Assembly (NCBI RefSeq): GCF_001654615.1
Contig: NZ_LWUD01000001.1
Coordinates: 1-52,748 of the forward strand
From: Ligilactobacillus aviarius
Lineage (GTDB): Bacteria > Bacillota > Bacilli > Lactobacillales > Lactobacillaceae
Length of the DNA stretch: 52,748 nucleotides
Reading direction: 5' to 3'
Shown: one piece after another, positions 25,317-34,042 of the stretch
Layout of the letters: each line of letters begins with the position of its first letter
Position numbering within the stretch: the first letter of the stretch is position 1
Made by a program: the position numbers and the translations under genes
Notes under the pieces: generated by a model
Database searches by the model: none
Told to the model about the DNA's origin: nothing
The model's input: only the letters and a program-made list of their open reading frames with translations

Positions 25317-25972
25317 TGATATCCCTTTCCGCGAATGGTCACAATATGTTTTTGATCATCAAGTTGTGATAGCTTTTGACGCAACCGACTAATATTAACT
25401 TCAAGAATATTTTCGTTGATGAATTGATCATTTTCCCATAAAAATTTTATAAATTTCTTCTTAGAAACAATTTCATGTGGGCTTTTAAAAAGGATTTTCA
25501 AGATAATAGCTTCGGTTGGGGTTAGTCGAACAGAAACGTCTTTATATTTTACGGTATTCGTTAATGAATTCAGCCGAAAATCACCTGCTTCGACCATTGT
25601 TGATGATGGAATGGCCTTTTCTTTAAACAATAATTGAATCTTAGCAATCAAATAATCCATTGCAAATGGCTTTTCGATAAAGTCACTTGCACCGGCGGCC
25701 AGTGCGCGAACACCATCATTATTAATGCTTTGTGCTGTTATAAAGATAATTGGTACATTGGTGATTTGGCGAATTTGCTCAGTCCAATAGAAGCCGTCAA
25801 AAGATGGTAAAGAAATATCCACTGTAATCAAATCAGGTTGAGCCTTGGATACTTCTGCCTGAATATTTTGCCAATCATTTACGGTTTCAGTTTGATAATT
25901 CCATTTATTTAATGTTTGCATGACTTCTTCCGCAATTTCCTTATCATCTTCAATTACAAAAATTTTAGCCAT
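25304..25972 (-). CDS. bceR: BceR-type OmpR-family response regulator
   Basis: Response regulator of 222 aa. Receiver domain with acidic pair E8/D9-D10, phospho-acceptor D52 (LITVDISLPSFDG), conserved Thr and Lys (FITAQS, FIEKPFAMDYL); OmpR winged helix with LTPTEAIILKILF, ISRLRQKL and VTIRGKGYQWI. It should activate the transporter genes downstream. First gene of the four-gene module, behind its own promoter region (TAGAAT-like -10) after the terminator of the glycosyltransferase. Confidence 0.93.
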   Translation of the reverse strand: MAKIFVIEDDKEIAEEVMQTLNKWNYQTETVNDWQNIQAEVSKAQPDLITVDISLPSFDGFYWTEQIRQITNVPIIFITAQSINNDGVRALAAGASDFIEKPFAMDYLIAKIQLLFKEKAIPSSTMVEAGDFRLNSLTNTVKYKDVSVRLTPTEAIILKILFKSPHEIVSKKKFIKFLWENDQFINENILEVNISRLRQKLSQLDDQKHIVTIRGKGYQWIN

Positions 25973-26033
25973 TTTTGCTCCCCATTCTTGAATTAATTAA
26001 CCTTATTCTATCAGATTTAACAATTCTTGCAGC

Positions 26034-26072
26034 ACAAAAAAGCCCCCGCCGCTTTTCAGCAACGAGGACTCA
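26034..26072 (-). terminator. Terminator of the GT8 gene
   Basis: On the minus strand AGTCCTCGTTGC pairs with GCGGCGGGGGCTT through 12 pairs, four of them G-T, followed by TTTTTT. The G-T pairs show that it works in this direction only. Confidence 0.75.
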
Positions 26073-26078
26073 ATTTAA

Positions 26079-27023
26079 TTAAAGACGAATTTGTTTTCCT
26101 TCTTGGTTAAGTTTGTACAATGTAAGTTCCTTAGCAGGAATTTCTTGCACCTGTTCCATCAAGGTGTCCATCTTTTCCTTATCGGTTTGTTTATCTTTGT
26201 CAGAGTAATTCTTTTGAATGTTTACTAATTTATCGTAGTAATTTGATTCCTTCGCATAATTCCAGAAGACATCGCCGTATAATACATTCTCATAATGCCA
26301 TGGCTTAAGGTAAAGGTTATAGTGAATGATTTGCGGATCATTTTCCTTCTTTGCCGGCATGGCATTCCAGTTTTGAGAAATCTTTAATACGTGGTTATTT
26401 GCGATTGCGTTTAAGTAATCTTGATCAGGCGCAACCGTTTTTGGATGGTAAGTGTTCAAGATGTCTAAGAACCGCTTAGTAAATTTCAAATCACGGAATT
26501 GCTTTAAGTTCATCAATAACACGCCGGAATTGATATACGTTTCAACGGGAACTCCCGAACACTTTTCGGCGTAGTTAACTAAAACCGGGTCACTTTCAAC
26601 GAAGGTATCCGAACATCCAGCAACTAAATTATCCTTTAAATCAATTTGATAAAGTTTTGAAATGTCACCTGGAACAACTGTATCAGCATCCAAGTAGATT
26701 CCCTTATCATATTGCGGGAACATATCGGCGATAAATAACCGATAGTAAATCGTCAACGTAAAGTAATCGCACCGAAGGGAATTATTATCGTTGCCGAAAC
26801 GTTCCTTGAAGTTTTTATCGATTGGTTCAAATGAAATTGAAAAGTTTTCGTTTTCAAGAGCTTTGATCTTTGCTTGATTTTCATCTGAAAGGGTTTGGTA
26901 AAGAACGACGATTTGGTAGTGGTAGTCTTTACTTGCATTTTTGATCATTGACCCCAAACTAACTGATAATAATGGCGCATAGTAATCATCGATTCCATAA
27001 AAAATGGGAATAATGTTATTCAT
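26079..27023 (-). CDS. Glycosyltransferase family 8 protein
   Basis: A retaining, metal-dependent glycosyltransferase of 314 aa, cytoplasmic. Seen: NIIPIFYGIDDYYAPLLSVSLGSM (GT8 opening), the manganese-binding DAD at residues 112-114 (IYLDADTVVPGD), INSGVLLMNL, QDYLNAI, and HYNLYLKPWHYEN, the variant of the GT8 HxxGxxKPW motif. Such enzymes build cell-wall or teichoic-acid glycans, or glycosylate surface proteins; the acceptor is unknown. ATG 27023 has AAGGAG 11 nt upstream. The C-terminus beyond about residue 270 is charged and may pair with a partner. It is transcribed alone. Confidence 0.88.
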   Translation of the reverse strand: MNNIIPIFYGIDDYYAPLLSVSLGSMIKNASKDYHYQIVVLYQTLSDENQAKIKALENENFSISFEPIDKNFKERFGNDNNSLRCDYFTLTIYYRLFIADMFPQYDKGIYLDADTVVPGDISKLYQIDLKDNLVAGCSDTFVESDPVLVNYAEKCSGVPVETYINSGVLLMNLKQFRDLKFTKRFLDILNTYHPKTVAPDQDYLNAIANNHVLKISQNWNAMPAKKENDPQIIHYNLYLKPWHYENVLYGDVFWNYAKESNYYDKLVNIQKNYSDKDKQTDKEKMDTLMEQVQEIPAKELTLYKLNQEGKQIRL

Positions 27024-27158
27024 AATAGTCAATCTCTCCTTATAATAAATCGAAACACCTATATGATATAACAAAATAGCGACCATCGCAAAAATGACCG
27101 CTAAAAATCCGAATTTTTTAATTGGAAATTATCTTTAAAATTTGACTTTTGTTTAAAT

Positions 27159-28358
27159 TTACCGAATTTTCCGGGTACTTGATCTTACCCAAATTAAATT
27201 TCCGCCAACCAGGCACGCCGTTGACAAGAATACGCCGCCATAATCGAAAATCCCGGAAATCGTTGATCCAATCAGTGGGCCAAAAATGTTTCCGAGAAAT
27301 TGGGCTGATTGGTTATAACTGAAGATGCGCCCAGAATATTCATTTGGTGAATACTTCGCAAGTAAGGATTGAACTTGTGGGAGTAATGCGGCATCTGAAA
27401 TTCCGACTAAGAATCGGAGGACAGCTAACTGCCAAACATTGGTAACAAAGGCTTGCGGAATGTAAACGAGGATTGCAAAAATCAATCCGCCAATTAAAAT
27501 CTTCTGGGTTCCGATTCGATCGCCCCATTCACCAAAAATCGGAGCAATGATGATCGTGGCGATTCCTGGTAAAGCCGCAATCAATCCACTCATTAAGTCA
27601 ACCTGCCCTTTTCCATGCAGCAGTTGTTGGACGTAAAGACTAATGACTGGCGCAATCGAATTATTTCCTGCTTGAATAATCAGCGTGGTGATCAGCATCC
27701 CCAAAACAACTTGCGGATATTCGAGTTGCCGGAAAAGTTTGCGAGCTGAAAGCGTCTGGCTTTTAGGAACCGGCGTAAAATTATGTTCTTTAACAAAGAA
27801 GATCGTTAAGCCAAAGACGATCAAATATGCCAATCCGGTCAGGAAGAACGTTAGCCGATAGCCGCAAAGGCTCGCAATCACCCCGCCAAACAACGGACCG
27901 ACTAGCATTCCGCCAGTCGTTCCCGTCGACAAGGTACTCAATGCTTTCCCGCTATGTTTGGTGGGAACTTCGGATGCAATCAATGCTGAAGTATTTGCGA
28001 CGTATCCAGCAAAGAATCCCTGGAGCAAGCGAAACAAAGCCAGCTGATAAGCGTGCTGTACAAAGGCCATGCATAAAACCATTGCGCCGTCACCGATCGT
28101 TGAGATCAGCATGACTTTCTTGCGTCCGTGACGGTCGGCGATCTTTCCCCAAATTGGCGCCATCCATGATGAAATTAAATATGTCGCTGAAAATGCCAGT
28201 CCGCTCCACATATTAAGCTGGAACCGGTTAAAGTGACCAAGCGTTTTAATGTACAGCGACATAAATGGCATGCTTAGCTGGAATCCCATTCCCATAATGA
28301 AATCGCACACCCATAAGATATATAAATTCTTCTTCCATCCCGGAATTTTTGTCCGCAT
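27159..28358 (-). CDS. MFS multidrug exporter, 12-helix (DHA1) type, second copy
   Basis: A 399-aa proton-coupled exporter, paralogue of the one at 6330-7559. Seen: about 12 helices, loop motif GKIADRHGRKK, helix-5 GTTGGMLVGPLFGGVIASLCGYR, second-half EWGDRIGTQK and FLVGISDAALLPQVQ. The ATG at 28358 aligns with the paralogue's start; the longer frame to 28418 has no suitable ribosome binding site. A palindrome and -10 (TATAAT) are upstream. Substrate unknown. Confidence 0.86.
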   Translation of the reverse strand: MRTKIPGWKKNLYILWVCDFIMGMGFQLSMPFMSLYIKTLGHFNRFQLNMWSGLAFSATYLISSWMAPIWGKIADRHGRKKVMLISTIGDGAMVLCMAFVQHAYQLALFRLLQGFFAGYVANTSALIASEVPTKHSGKALSTLSTGTTGGMLVGPLFGGVIASLCGYRLTFFLTGLAYLIVFGLTIFFVKEHNFTPVPKSQTLSARKLFRQLEYPQVVLGMLITTLIIQAGNNSIAPVISLYVQQLLHGKGQVDLMSGLIAALPGIATIIIAPIFGEWGDRIGTQKILIGGLIFAILVYIPQAFVTNVWQLAVLRFLVGISDAALLPQVQSLLAKYSPNEYSGRIFSYNQSAQFLGNIFGPLIGSTISGIFDYGGVFLSTACLVGGNLIWVRSSTRKIR

Positions 28359-28375
28359 AAAACTCGCTTCTCTCA

Positions 28376-28395
28376 ATATAATGTTTTTATTATAT
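28376..28395. promoter_or_regulatory. Palindrome at the promoter of the second DHA1 exporter
   Basis: ATATAAT-GTTTTT-ATTATAT is a perfect 7-bp inverted repeat 18 nt before the start codon. It contains the likely -10 element on the minus strand and could be an operator, or simply A+T-rich promoter DNA. Confidence 0.35.
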
Positions 28396-28432
28396 CTCAA
28401 TTTTTTTAGCAAATTCAATATTCATTTCAAAA

Positions 28433-28470
28433 TAAAAAGAGATCCTCACACTATCGTGAAGATCTTCTTC
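28433..28470 (-). terminator. Terminator of the peroxiredoxin gene
   Basis: On the minus strand AGATC-TT-CAC-GATAGT-GTG-AG-GATCT has a small internal loop and is followed by CTTTTT. Confidence 0.65.
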
Positions 28471-28489
28471 TCTATATCAAAATTCAATT

Positions 28490-29053
28490 TTAAAGTTTAC
28501 CAACAAGATCCATTCCTGGTTTTAATGTCTTGTCGCCTGGTTTCCAATTTACAGGGCAAACTTGATCACCGTGTTCGCGAACGAATTGAGCGGCTTCGAG
28601 AGTCCGCAACATTTCATCCGCACTCCGACCAATTGACATGTTGTTGATCGTGTATGATTGAATTACGCCATCGGGATCAATGATGAAGACACCGCGGTAT
28701 GCTTGACCAGATTCTTCATCAAGAACATCGAATGCCCGGGCTAACTTTCCGGCTGGATCAGCTAACATTGGGTATTGAATCTTTGCAATTTCAGGAGATG
28801 CATCCGTCCATGCTTTATGTACAAATTCAGTATCTTCTGAACATGAGTAAATTTCAGCACCGGCATTCTTGAATTGGTCATATAAACCTTGAAGAGCTTC
28901 CAATTCAGTTGGGCAGATAAATGAAAAATCTGCTGGATAGAACAAGAGAATGCTCCAGTGGCCTAACATATCTTCTTTTGTAACATCGATTGTTTCGCCA
29001 TTTTGAAAGGCTTTAACTTTAAAGTCATCAATTTCTTTACCAATATAATTCAT
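28490..29053 (-). CDS. ahpC: Alkyl hydroperoxide reductase C-type peroxiredoxin
   Basis: Two-Cys peroxiredoxin that reduces hydrogen and alkyl peroxides. From ATG 29053 (GAGGTGAG 5 nt upstream) it is 187 aa, the standard AhpC length. Peroxidatic Cys47 is in YPADFSFICPTE and resolving Cys166 in VCPVNWKPG. The usual partner ahpF is not next to it, so reduction must come from a gene elsewhere or from thioredoxin. Transcribed alone, downstream of the ammonium channel gene with about 90 nt between. Confidence 0.93.
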   Translation of the reverse strand: MNYIGKEIDDFKVKAFQNGETIDVTKEDMLGHWSILLFYPADFSFICPTELEALQGLYDQFKNAGAEIYSCSEDTEFVHKAWTDASPEIAKIQYPMLADPAGKLARAFDVLDEESGQAYRGVFIIDPDGVIQSYTINNMSIGRSADEMLRTLEAAQFVREHGDQVCPVNWKPGDKTLKPGMDLVGKL

Positions 29054-29146
29054 AAATCTCACCTCATGTTTATTATATCTGCAAGTCAGTTTGAAAACAA
29101 ATGTTTTGTACAATGTATTTTAAATTATTTAGGAATACCTTTATTG

Positions 29147-30451
29147 TTATTTCCGGTCATGATACAGATGACTCAACTGCCCTTTAAATTCATTTCGATA
29201 CAGCTCAAGGTCGCGAATGTTCTGGACCGTGTAGTCAACACTTTCGCCATGTTCGCTTTGATCAAGTCCCATATCTTCGGCCTGTTTGCTGACCCGCATT
29301 GGGATAATTAAAGCAATCAATTTCGCACATCCCCATGTCATGATGGCAACAAAAATAATCGTAAATAAGGTCCCGCCAAATTGGATGCCTAATAAATGCC
29401 AGCCTCCACCATAAAGCAAGCCGTTCTCATGAATACTTGGATTGACCTTTTGAGTTGCGAAAATTCCAACTAAAATTGAACCGATAATTCCGGATACGCC
29501 GTGACAGCCAAACGCATCAAGCGGATCATCGTATTTTAAATGCGGTTTAATAAAAGTAATGTAAGTAAAGCTTACAAAGGTACACAAAATTCCAATCCAG
29601 GTGGCCCCGATATCTGTTACATACCCTGCGGCCGGAGTAATTCCAACCAGGCCGCATAATGCTCCGGTACAGATTCCGACCATGTCAGGATGGTTCCCAT
29701 GAAGAGTTTCAAAAATCATCCAGCTGACCATTGCGGATGCAGTCGCAATCGTGGTTGTCATAAATGCTTGAAGAGCAACATGATTAATTCCAAGAGCCGA
29801 ACCCGCATTGAAACCGTACCAGCCGATCCATAGGAAAGTTGTTCCGAGTAAAATCCATGGAAGGTTATAGTGATCATCGTTCTTTGATGGCCGGCTGCGT
29901 TTTCCAAGCAGGATTGAAAGAACCAAGGCCGTAATGCCCGCATTAATATGAACGACCGTCCCACCAGCGAAGTCCAACAAACCGTGTTGAGCTAATAGAC
30001 CAGCTGGTGACCACACGATATGAACCAGCGGATAATAAACGACTAAGGTCCAAACACAGACAAAGGTGATGAAATAATTGAACTTCATCCGACCAACCGT
30101 CGCTCCAACAAACAATGCTGGTGTCACTAAAGCGAACATCAATTGAAAAATAAGGTAAACCCCTAATGGAATATGGGTAACACCAAAGGGCTTCATTAAA
30201 TTAACGCCCGCCAAAAAGAAATGATGGAAATTCCCGATGATTCCAAGGTGATTCCCGCTAAAGCACAGCCCGTATCCGCAGCCGATAAATAGCAAAATTC
30301 CAATTCCGCAGATTGAAAAAATTGAAATCATGGTATTGACAACATTTTTAGCTGATACAAGTCCCCCATAGAAAAAAGCTAATCCGGGTGTCATCGAAAA
30401 CACAAGGATACTAGCGAATAAAACAAAAAGCGCATTTGTTAAATTGATCAT
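29147..30451 (-). CDS. amtB: Ammonium channel Amt
   Basis: Trimeric channel for ammonium, 434 aa with 11 helices. Seen: N-terminal MTPGLAFFYGGLVSAKN, the pore segment HINAGITALVLSILLGKR with one of the pore histidines, FLWIGWYGFNAGSAL, and DDPLDAFGCHGVSGIIGSILVGIFA with the second. The usual companion glnK is not adjacent on either side, so post-translational control by a PII protein would need a distant gene. The start has AAGGGGAG 8 nt upstream. It probably has its own promoter and is followed by ahpC on the same strand. Confidence 0.92.
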   Translation of the reverse strand: MINLTNALFVLFASILVFSMTPGLAFFYGGLVSAKNVVNTMISIFSICGIGILLFIGCGYGLCFSGNHLGIIGNFHHFFLAGVNLMKPFGVTHIPLGVYLIFQLMFALVTPALFVGATVGRMKFNYFITFVCVWTLVVYYPLVHIVWSPAGLLAQHGLLDFAGGTVVHINAGITALVLSILLGKRSRPSKNDDHYNLPWILLGTTFLWIGWYGFNAGSALGINHVALQAFMTTTIATASAMVSWMIFETLHGNHPDMVGICTGALCGLVGITPAAGYVTDIGATWIGILCTFVSFTYITFIKPHLKYDDPLDAFGCHGVSGIIGSILVGIFATQKVNPSIHENGLLYGGGWHLLGIQFGGTLFTIIFVAIMTWGCAKLIALIIPMRVSKQAEDMGLDQSEHGESVDYTVQNIRDLELYRNEFKGQLSHLYHDRK

Positions 30452-30536
30452 TCAAATAACTCCCCTTCAATCTTATGTTAGATATTGTAACATTAAGTTG
30501 AAAGGGAGTTAATATCATTGCCATTATTTTGCAAAA

Positions 30537-30562
30537 TAAAAAGGACCAAACGATCCTTTTTT
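30537..30562 (-). terminator. Terminator stem upstream of amtB
   Basis: AAAAAGGA-CCAAACGA-TCCTTTTT follows the GNAT gene and the gene remnant on the minus strand, with T runs on both sides. Confidence 0.7.
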
Positions 30563-30564
30563 AA

Positions 30565-30636
30565 TTAAACTCGTTGTTTTTTCTTTTCGAGTTTGGCTAA
30601 CATTGGGAAAATTAATCTGAGACCAAACAAACTAAA
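30565..30636 (-). pseudogene. 3' remnant of a lost gene, about 24 codons
   Basis: Reading on the minus strand gives FSLFGLRLIFPMLAKLEKKK followed by QRV and a stop, just before the terminator. The amphipathic-then-basic tail resembles the C-terminus of a multi-helix membrane protein. It has no start, and upstream it merges with the stop codon of the GNAT gene. It looks like the end of a gene cut off when the GNAT segment was placed next to it. Too short to identify. Confidence 0.4.
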
Positions 30637-30637
30637 T

Positions 30638-31039
30638 TTATTTAAAATAATAGCAATTAAGATTTAGACAATCAGTCTTTACAAAGCCATTCTTTTCATA
30701 AAAGGAATTAGTTTTATCAGTGTTATCCGTTATCAGTACCTTTTGGCGAACGTTTTTATAACGATCACACACTTTTTGCAGTAAGATTGACCCTAATCCT
30801 TGGTTTTGATAATCGGGTCTTATCAGCAGATCTTGAATATAAAGAATTGTCTCTCCATCTCCAATTACGCGGATTAACCCGATCAATTCATTATTATTCC
30901 ATATGGTTAATACTTCTAATGAATTTTTCAATGCGCGAAATAATTTTGAAGGATCCTTAGTGTATTCTGTCCATCCTACTGAGCGATACAAAGAAAGAAT
31001 TTGCCCCTCGTTATTGAATTTTCCAAATTTAAAATCCAT
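30638..31039 (-). CDS. GNAT-family N-acetyltransferase
   Basis: Acetyl-CoA-dependent transferase of 133 aa. Seen: LIGLIRVIGDGETILYIQDLLIRPDYQ (strands 2-4) and the pyrophosphate-binding QNQGLGSILLQKV, then SFYEKNGFVKTD. Short GNATs of this kind acetylate small amines or protein N-termini; substrate unknown. The start has TAGGAGAG 6 nt upstream. Base composition is more A+T-rich than that of neighbours such as amtB, and a gene remnant sits at its 3' side, both pointing to recent insertion. Confidence 0.85.
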   Translation of the reverse strand: MDFKFGKFNNEGQILSLYRSVGWTEYTKDPSKLFRALKNSLEVLTIWNNNELIGLIRVIGDGETILYIQDLLIRPDYQNQGLGSILLQKVCDRYKNVRQKVLITDNTDKTNSFYEKNGFVKTDCLNLNCYYFK

Positions 31040-31170
31040 AAAACTCTCCTAATTTTGTTGAAGTCCTTTTGTTTTTTTAGTTTTAAATACATCATGAAAC
31101 CGTATGGGTTATCCTTAGAGTGTATAATAACTATAAAGTATGTAAACGTGCAAGGTTGGATGTGATTTTT

Positions 31171-31605
31171 TTGAAGAAATTTTTTATTTGTTTACCCTTG
31201 ATAATGTTACTAACTGCATGTTCTCAAAATAAACAAGTAGTTATGCATCGTCATTCAACATCGTTATCTGTTGAACATCGATTTACAATAAAACAGGATT
31301 CTCCGCAACAAAAAATGACAATGAATGAAATTGTAAATGATTATCAGAATCATAATTTGTCTATTGATATTCATTCTTTTAATGATGGATATTCTGTTCA
31401 TTTAAAGAATCAGTCACTGCTTCAAGATATTCGTGATAATGACAAGAGTGGATTTTTAAGGAATGTAATTATTCCTGTGACACAGGAAGTAAGTATGCAA
31501 ACACATTCAAAAATATACTTTAACGCTGACGATCCTAATATGGAATTAATTGTTACTGCGGATAAGGGAAAATTAGAATATACCATTGACCTATCAAATC
31601 ACTAA
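31171..31605 (+). CDS. Small lipoprotein of unknown function
   Basis: Translation from TTG 31171 gives a 144-aa protein with a lipoprotein signal peptide, KKFFICLPLIMLLTAC, where the Cys of the LTAC lipobox would be lipidated. GGATGTGAT, close to a perfect Shine-Dalgarno, is 5 nt before the TTG. A longer reading from GTG 31120 would begin inside the -10 TATAAT at 31123-31128, so it is rejected. The mature part is polar, with VEHRFTIKQDSPQQKM and a C-terminal beta-rich segment, and no domain I recognise. It faces the outside of the membrane. A+T-rich like the neighbouring GNAT gene. Confidence 0.7.
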   Translation: MKKFFICLPLIMLLTACSQNKQVVMHRHSTSLSVEHRFTIKQDSPQQKMTMNEIVNDYQNHNLSIDIHSFNDGYSVHLKNQSLLQDIRDNDKSGFLRNVIIPVTQEVSMQTHSKIYFNADDPNMELIVTADKGKLEYTIDLSNH

Positions 31606-31637
31606 AAAAGACCCGCATCCTTTCAGACACAGGCCTT
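31604..31637 (-). terminator. Terminator of the OFA transporter gene
   Basis: On the minus strand AAGGCCTG pairs with CGGGTCTT through eight pairs, two of them G-T, and is followed by TTTTTT. It lies between two convergent genes. Confidence 0.5.
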
Positions 31638-31658
31638 CCATTTCTTACTATTAAAGTT

Positions 31659-32897
31659 TTATGCTTCTTGTTTCAAATTTCGAATCTCGCGAACAAAGTC
31701 TTTCCGAATATGATATGAGAAGAATAAGGCAATCACATCAATGATAATAAACGCAATGATCGTAACGGTATATGTATGTAATAGTTCATGCGTTACGGAT
31801 AATAACACTGGTCCAACCATTCCGGCAACGGCCCAGGCAGTCAATACGTAACCGTGGATCGCCCCGAGTCCCTTGGTTCCAAAGACGTCGCCAAGATATG
31901 CTGGAATAACAGAGAATCCTGCACCATAGCATGAAAGCAACAGGCAAAGAGCAATTGTAAAGATAAATGGTAATTTGAAAATCAGCATTAAAACTAACAT
32001 TAAAATATCGACGATGAAAATCAACGAGAACGTGTTTGGCCGACCGATGTAGTCTGACAATGTTGCCCAGACGAGGCGGCCGAAACCATTAAATAATCCG
32101 ATGATTCCAACCATGACGGCGGCCTTTGCGACGGACATTCCAGTCATTGATTGAGTCATTGGTGAGGCAGCTGAAACAAGGCCGATTCCGCATGTAATGT
32201 TGATAAAGAACATTAACCATAATAACCGGAATGAGCGGGTTTTAACGGCTTCGTTAGCTGTAAATTGTTTGCCATCAAGGAACGTTGACTTGATCGTTGT
32301 TTTGGCATTTTCAACCTTGGGAATTTCATCTTCATTTGGCCGCTTGATAAATTGAGCCGAAATGATCATTACAACGAAATATACTAATCCTAAAATATAG
32401 AAGGTTTTAACGATTCCAACCGCCTTGATCAAAGCTTGAGCAATTGGACTGGTCAATAATGCGGCGAAACCAAATCCCATGATTGCAAGTCCGGTTGCTA
32501 ACCCGCGCCGATCAGGGAACCATTTGATAATCGTTGATACGGGTGTAACGTACCCGGCACCTAAACCAATTCCGCCGATCACCCCGTAACCTAAATAAAG
32601 TAAAATGAGTGAATGTAAATGAACTGCTAATCCGGTCAGAGCAATGCCTGAACCGAATAAAATACTTGAAACCGTTCCGGTAACAGTTGGCCCGAACTTT
32701 TCAACGGCCTTTCCCATAAAGGCAGCTGACATCCCTAGACAAAAGATTGCTAAACTAAATGCGAATGATACGGATGCTTCACTCCAATGGGTTTGCGCAA
32801 TGATTGGTTTTGAGAAAACACTCCATGCGTAAACTGATCCGATCATTAAGTGAAACATAACTCCTGCAAATGCAACAACATTTCGATTCTTTTTCAA
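31659..32897 (-). CDS. OFA-family MFS transporter (oxalate/formate antiporter-like)
   Basis: A 412-aa carrier with 12 helices. The opening VVAFAGVMFHLMIGSVYAWSVFSKPI and the middle GLGAGYVTPVSTIIKWFPDRRGLATGLAIMGFGFAALL are the hallmarks of the OFA group named after OxlT, which trade organic anions such as oxalate and formate. No formyl-CoA transferase or oxalyl-CoA decarboxylase gene is near, so the true substrate is open; many lactobacilli have OFA proteins without oxalate metabolism. The start is followed upstream by a 450-nt region with a bulged inverted repeat. Confidence 0.85.
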   Translation of the reverse strand: MKKNRNVVAFAGVMFHLMIGSVYAWSVFSKPIIAQTHWSEASVSFAFSLAIFCLGMSAAFMGKAVEKFGPTVTGTVSSILFGSGIALTGLAVHLHSLILLYLGYGVIGGIGLGAGYVTPVSTIIKWFPDRRGLATGLAIMGFGFAALLTSPIAQALIKAVGIVKTFYILGLVYFVVMIISAQFIKRPNEDEIPKVENAKTTIKSTFLDGKQFTANEAVKTRSFRLLWLMFFINITCGIGLVSAASPMTQSMTGMSVAKAAVMVGIIGLFNGFGRLVWATLSDYIGRPNTFSLIFIVDILMLVLMLIFKLPFIFTIALCLLLSCYGAGFSVIPAYLGDVFGTKGLGAIHGYVLTAWAVAGMVGPVLLSVTHELLHTYTVTIIAFIIIDVIALFFSYHIRKDFVREIRNLKQEA

Positions 32898-33284
32898 TTT
32901 CTTTCCTTCAAAATTTGCGATGGACGTTAATTATCTCTGATTTACCCTATTTCGTCAATTAAAAAGCTGCACGATATTCTTCATTTACAACAACTCCTTC
33001 CTGTATGTTCAAAATAATATCATACGATATTTCTGTATTCAATATAAATATACGTATTTCATCCCACAAATAAATCTTAAAATAAATTATTACGCTTTTT
33101 AATCTTATGAATACGAACAATATCTAAAATAAGATGGTGATCAATGATGGACCTGATATAGGAATTAATGTTTGGAATTTTGTATCGAAATGGGGGTTTA
33201 AAATTTAACATTTAGCAAATTTGCTGATTTACTTCAAAGTTATTAAAAACGTTTGATTAAATTACTAACAATTTAATTTTTGAG
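32898..33284. other. Non-coding A+T-rich stretch upstream of the OFA gene
   Basis: No credible ORF. It contains an 11-pair inverted repeat with a single bulge (33022-33032 with 33046-33057; ATACGATATTT against AAATATACGTAT, loop about 13 nt), a perfect 12-bp palindrome AGCAAATTTGCT at 33214-33225, and A/T runs. The first may be a regulatory site of the OFA gene. I see nothing else in it. Confidence 0.5.
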
Positions 33285-33322
33285 CAAAAAAAGAAGACTG
33301 TGAACTCAATCACAGTCTCCTT
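33285..33322 (-). terminator. Terminator of the PepSY-protein gene
   Basis: AAG-A-AGACTGTGA pairs with TCACAGTCT-C-CTT around CTCAAT-type loop sequence, followed on the minus strand by TTTTTTT. Confidence 0.8.
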
Positions 33323-33355
33323 AAATCGTATAAATTTAACCTTTAGTGATAATAA

Positions 33356-34042
33356 TTAGTCGTCATTTTCAACGGCAATCTTGTTACCATCTGTTGCATT
33401 TAACTTAACAGTAACTTTCTTGGCGTTCTTGATGGCTTTCTTTGATGAAGCCTTTGAGCTCTTCTTGGCCTTTGCATTTTTTACGCTTGAACTCTTAGCT
33501 GATGAAGCTGATGATGAACTTGTAGCAGTTGCTGTTCCATCAAATTCAACTTCATAAACTGGAGTTTCATTACCGTTAACCTTTGTCATTTCAAGTTTCC
33601 ATGATGTTGGGTTGCCGGTTACGTTAGCGTACTTCTTAGCCAAGTTGATTGCGTCAACTGGACTCTTCTTTACATCATTAACGTTTAATGCATTTGCATC
33701 TTTCTTATCGCTTGAAGACATCTTCTTTGTCTTGTTCTTGATGACTTCGTTTGTCTTTTCAGCGTTAACAACCATCTTTGCACTTTGAGTCTTCTTAGCG
33801 TTGAACCCTTCTAATTCATATACTGGTTCTTGCTTGTTATCATTATGATTTTCAACAGAAACTTCCTTTAATGAGAAGTTCTTGTTCTTGTTTGTAAAGA
33901 TTTGTTGTAATTGTTGTGCACTTTCAGTATATTGACCTGCATTAATTACTTGATCAGCATTAACACTTGCACCTACCATGCTTAAGCCTGCAGTCATTGT
34001 TAATGCAGCGCCTAAAAGAACTAACTTATTATTTTTCTTCAT
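33356..34042 (-). CDS. Secreted PepSY-like protein with Ser/Lys-rich insertion
   Basis: An exported protein of 228 aa. A signal peptide covers residues 1-29 (KLVLLGAALTMTAGLSMVGASVNA). Two PepSY-type units are visible: one around EPVYELEGFNAKKTQSAKMVV, and one around DAINLAKKYANVTGNPTSWKLEM...ETPVYEVEFDG. The last strand pair of the second unit (VTVKLNATDGNKIAVEND) is split from the rest by about 45 residues rich in Ser, Ala and Lys. PepSY domains usually inhibit peptidases or sit at the cell envelope. No transmembrane helix or cell-wall anchor is present, but the Lys-rich stretch may bind the wall. GGGAGG precedes the ATG. Confidence 0.72.
   Translation of the reverse strand: MKKNNKLVLLGAALTMTAGLSMVGASVNADQVINAGQYTESAQQLQQIFTNKNKNFSLKEVSVENHNDNKQEPVYELEGFNAKKTQSAKMVVNAEKTNEVIKNKTKKMSSSDKKDANALNVNDVKKSPVDAINLAKKYANVTGNPTSWKLEMTKVNGNETPVYEVEFDGTATATSSSSASSAKSSSVKNAKAKKSSKASSKKAIKNAKKVTVKLNATDGNKIAVENDD

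Noticed and set aside
29003-29311. Open frame of 102 codons on the plus strand between ahpC and amtB
   Set aside because: Antisense shadow of the ahpC start and amtB end without ribosome binding site.
31120-31170. Longer N-terminus of the lipoprotein
   Set aside because: The upstream part contains the -10 TATAAT and moves the lipoprotein signal peptide away from the N-terminus.
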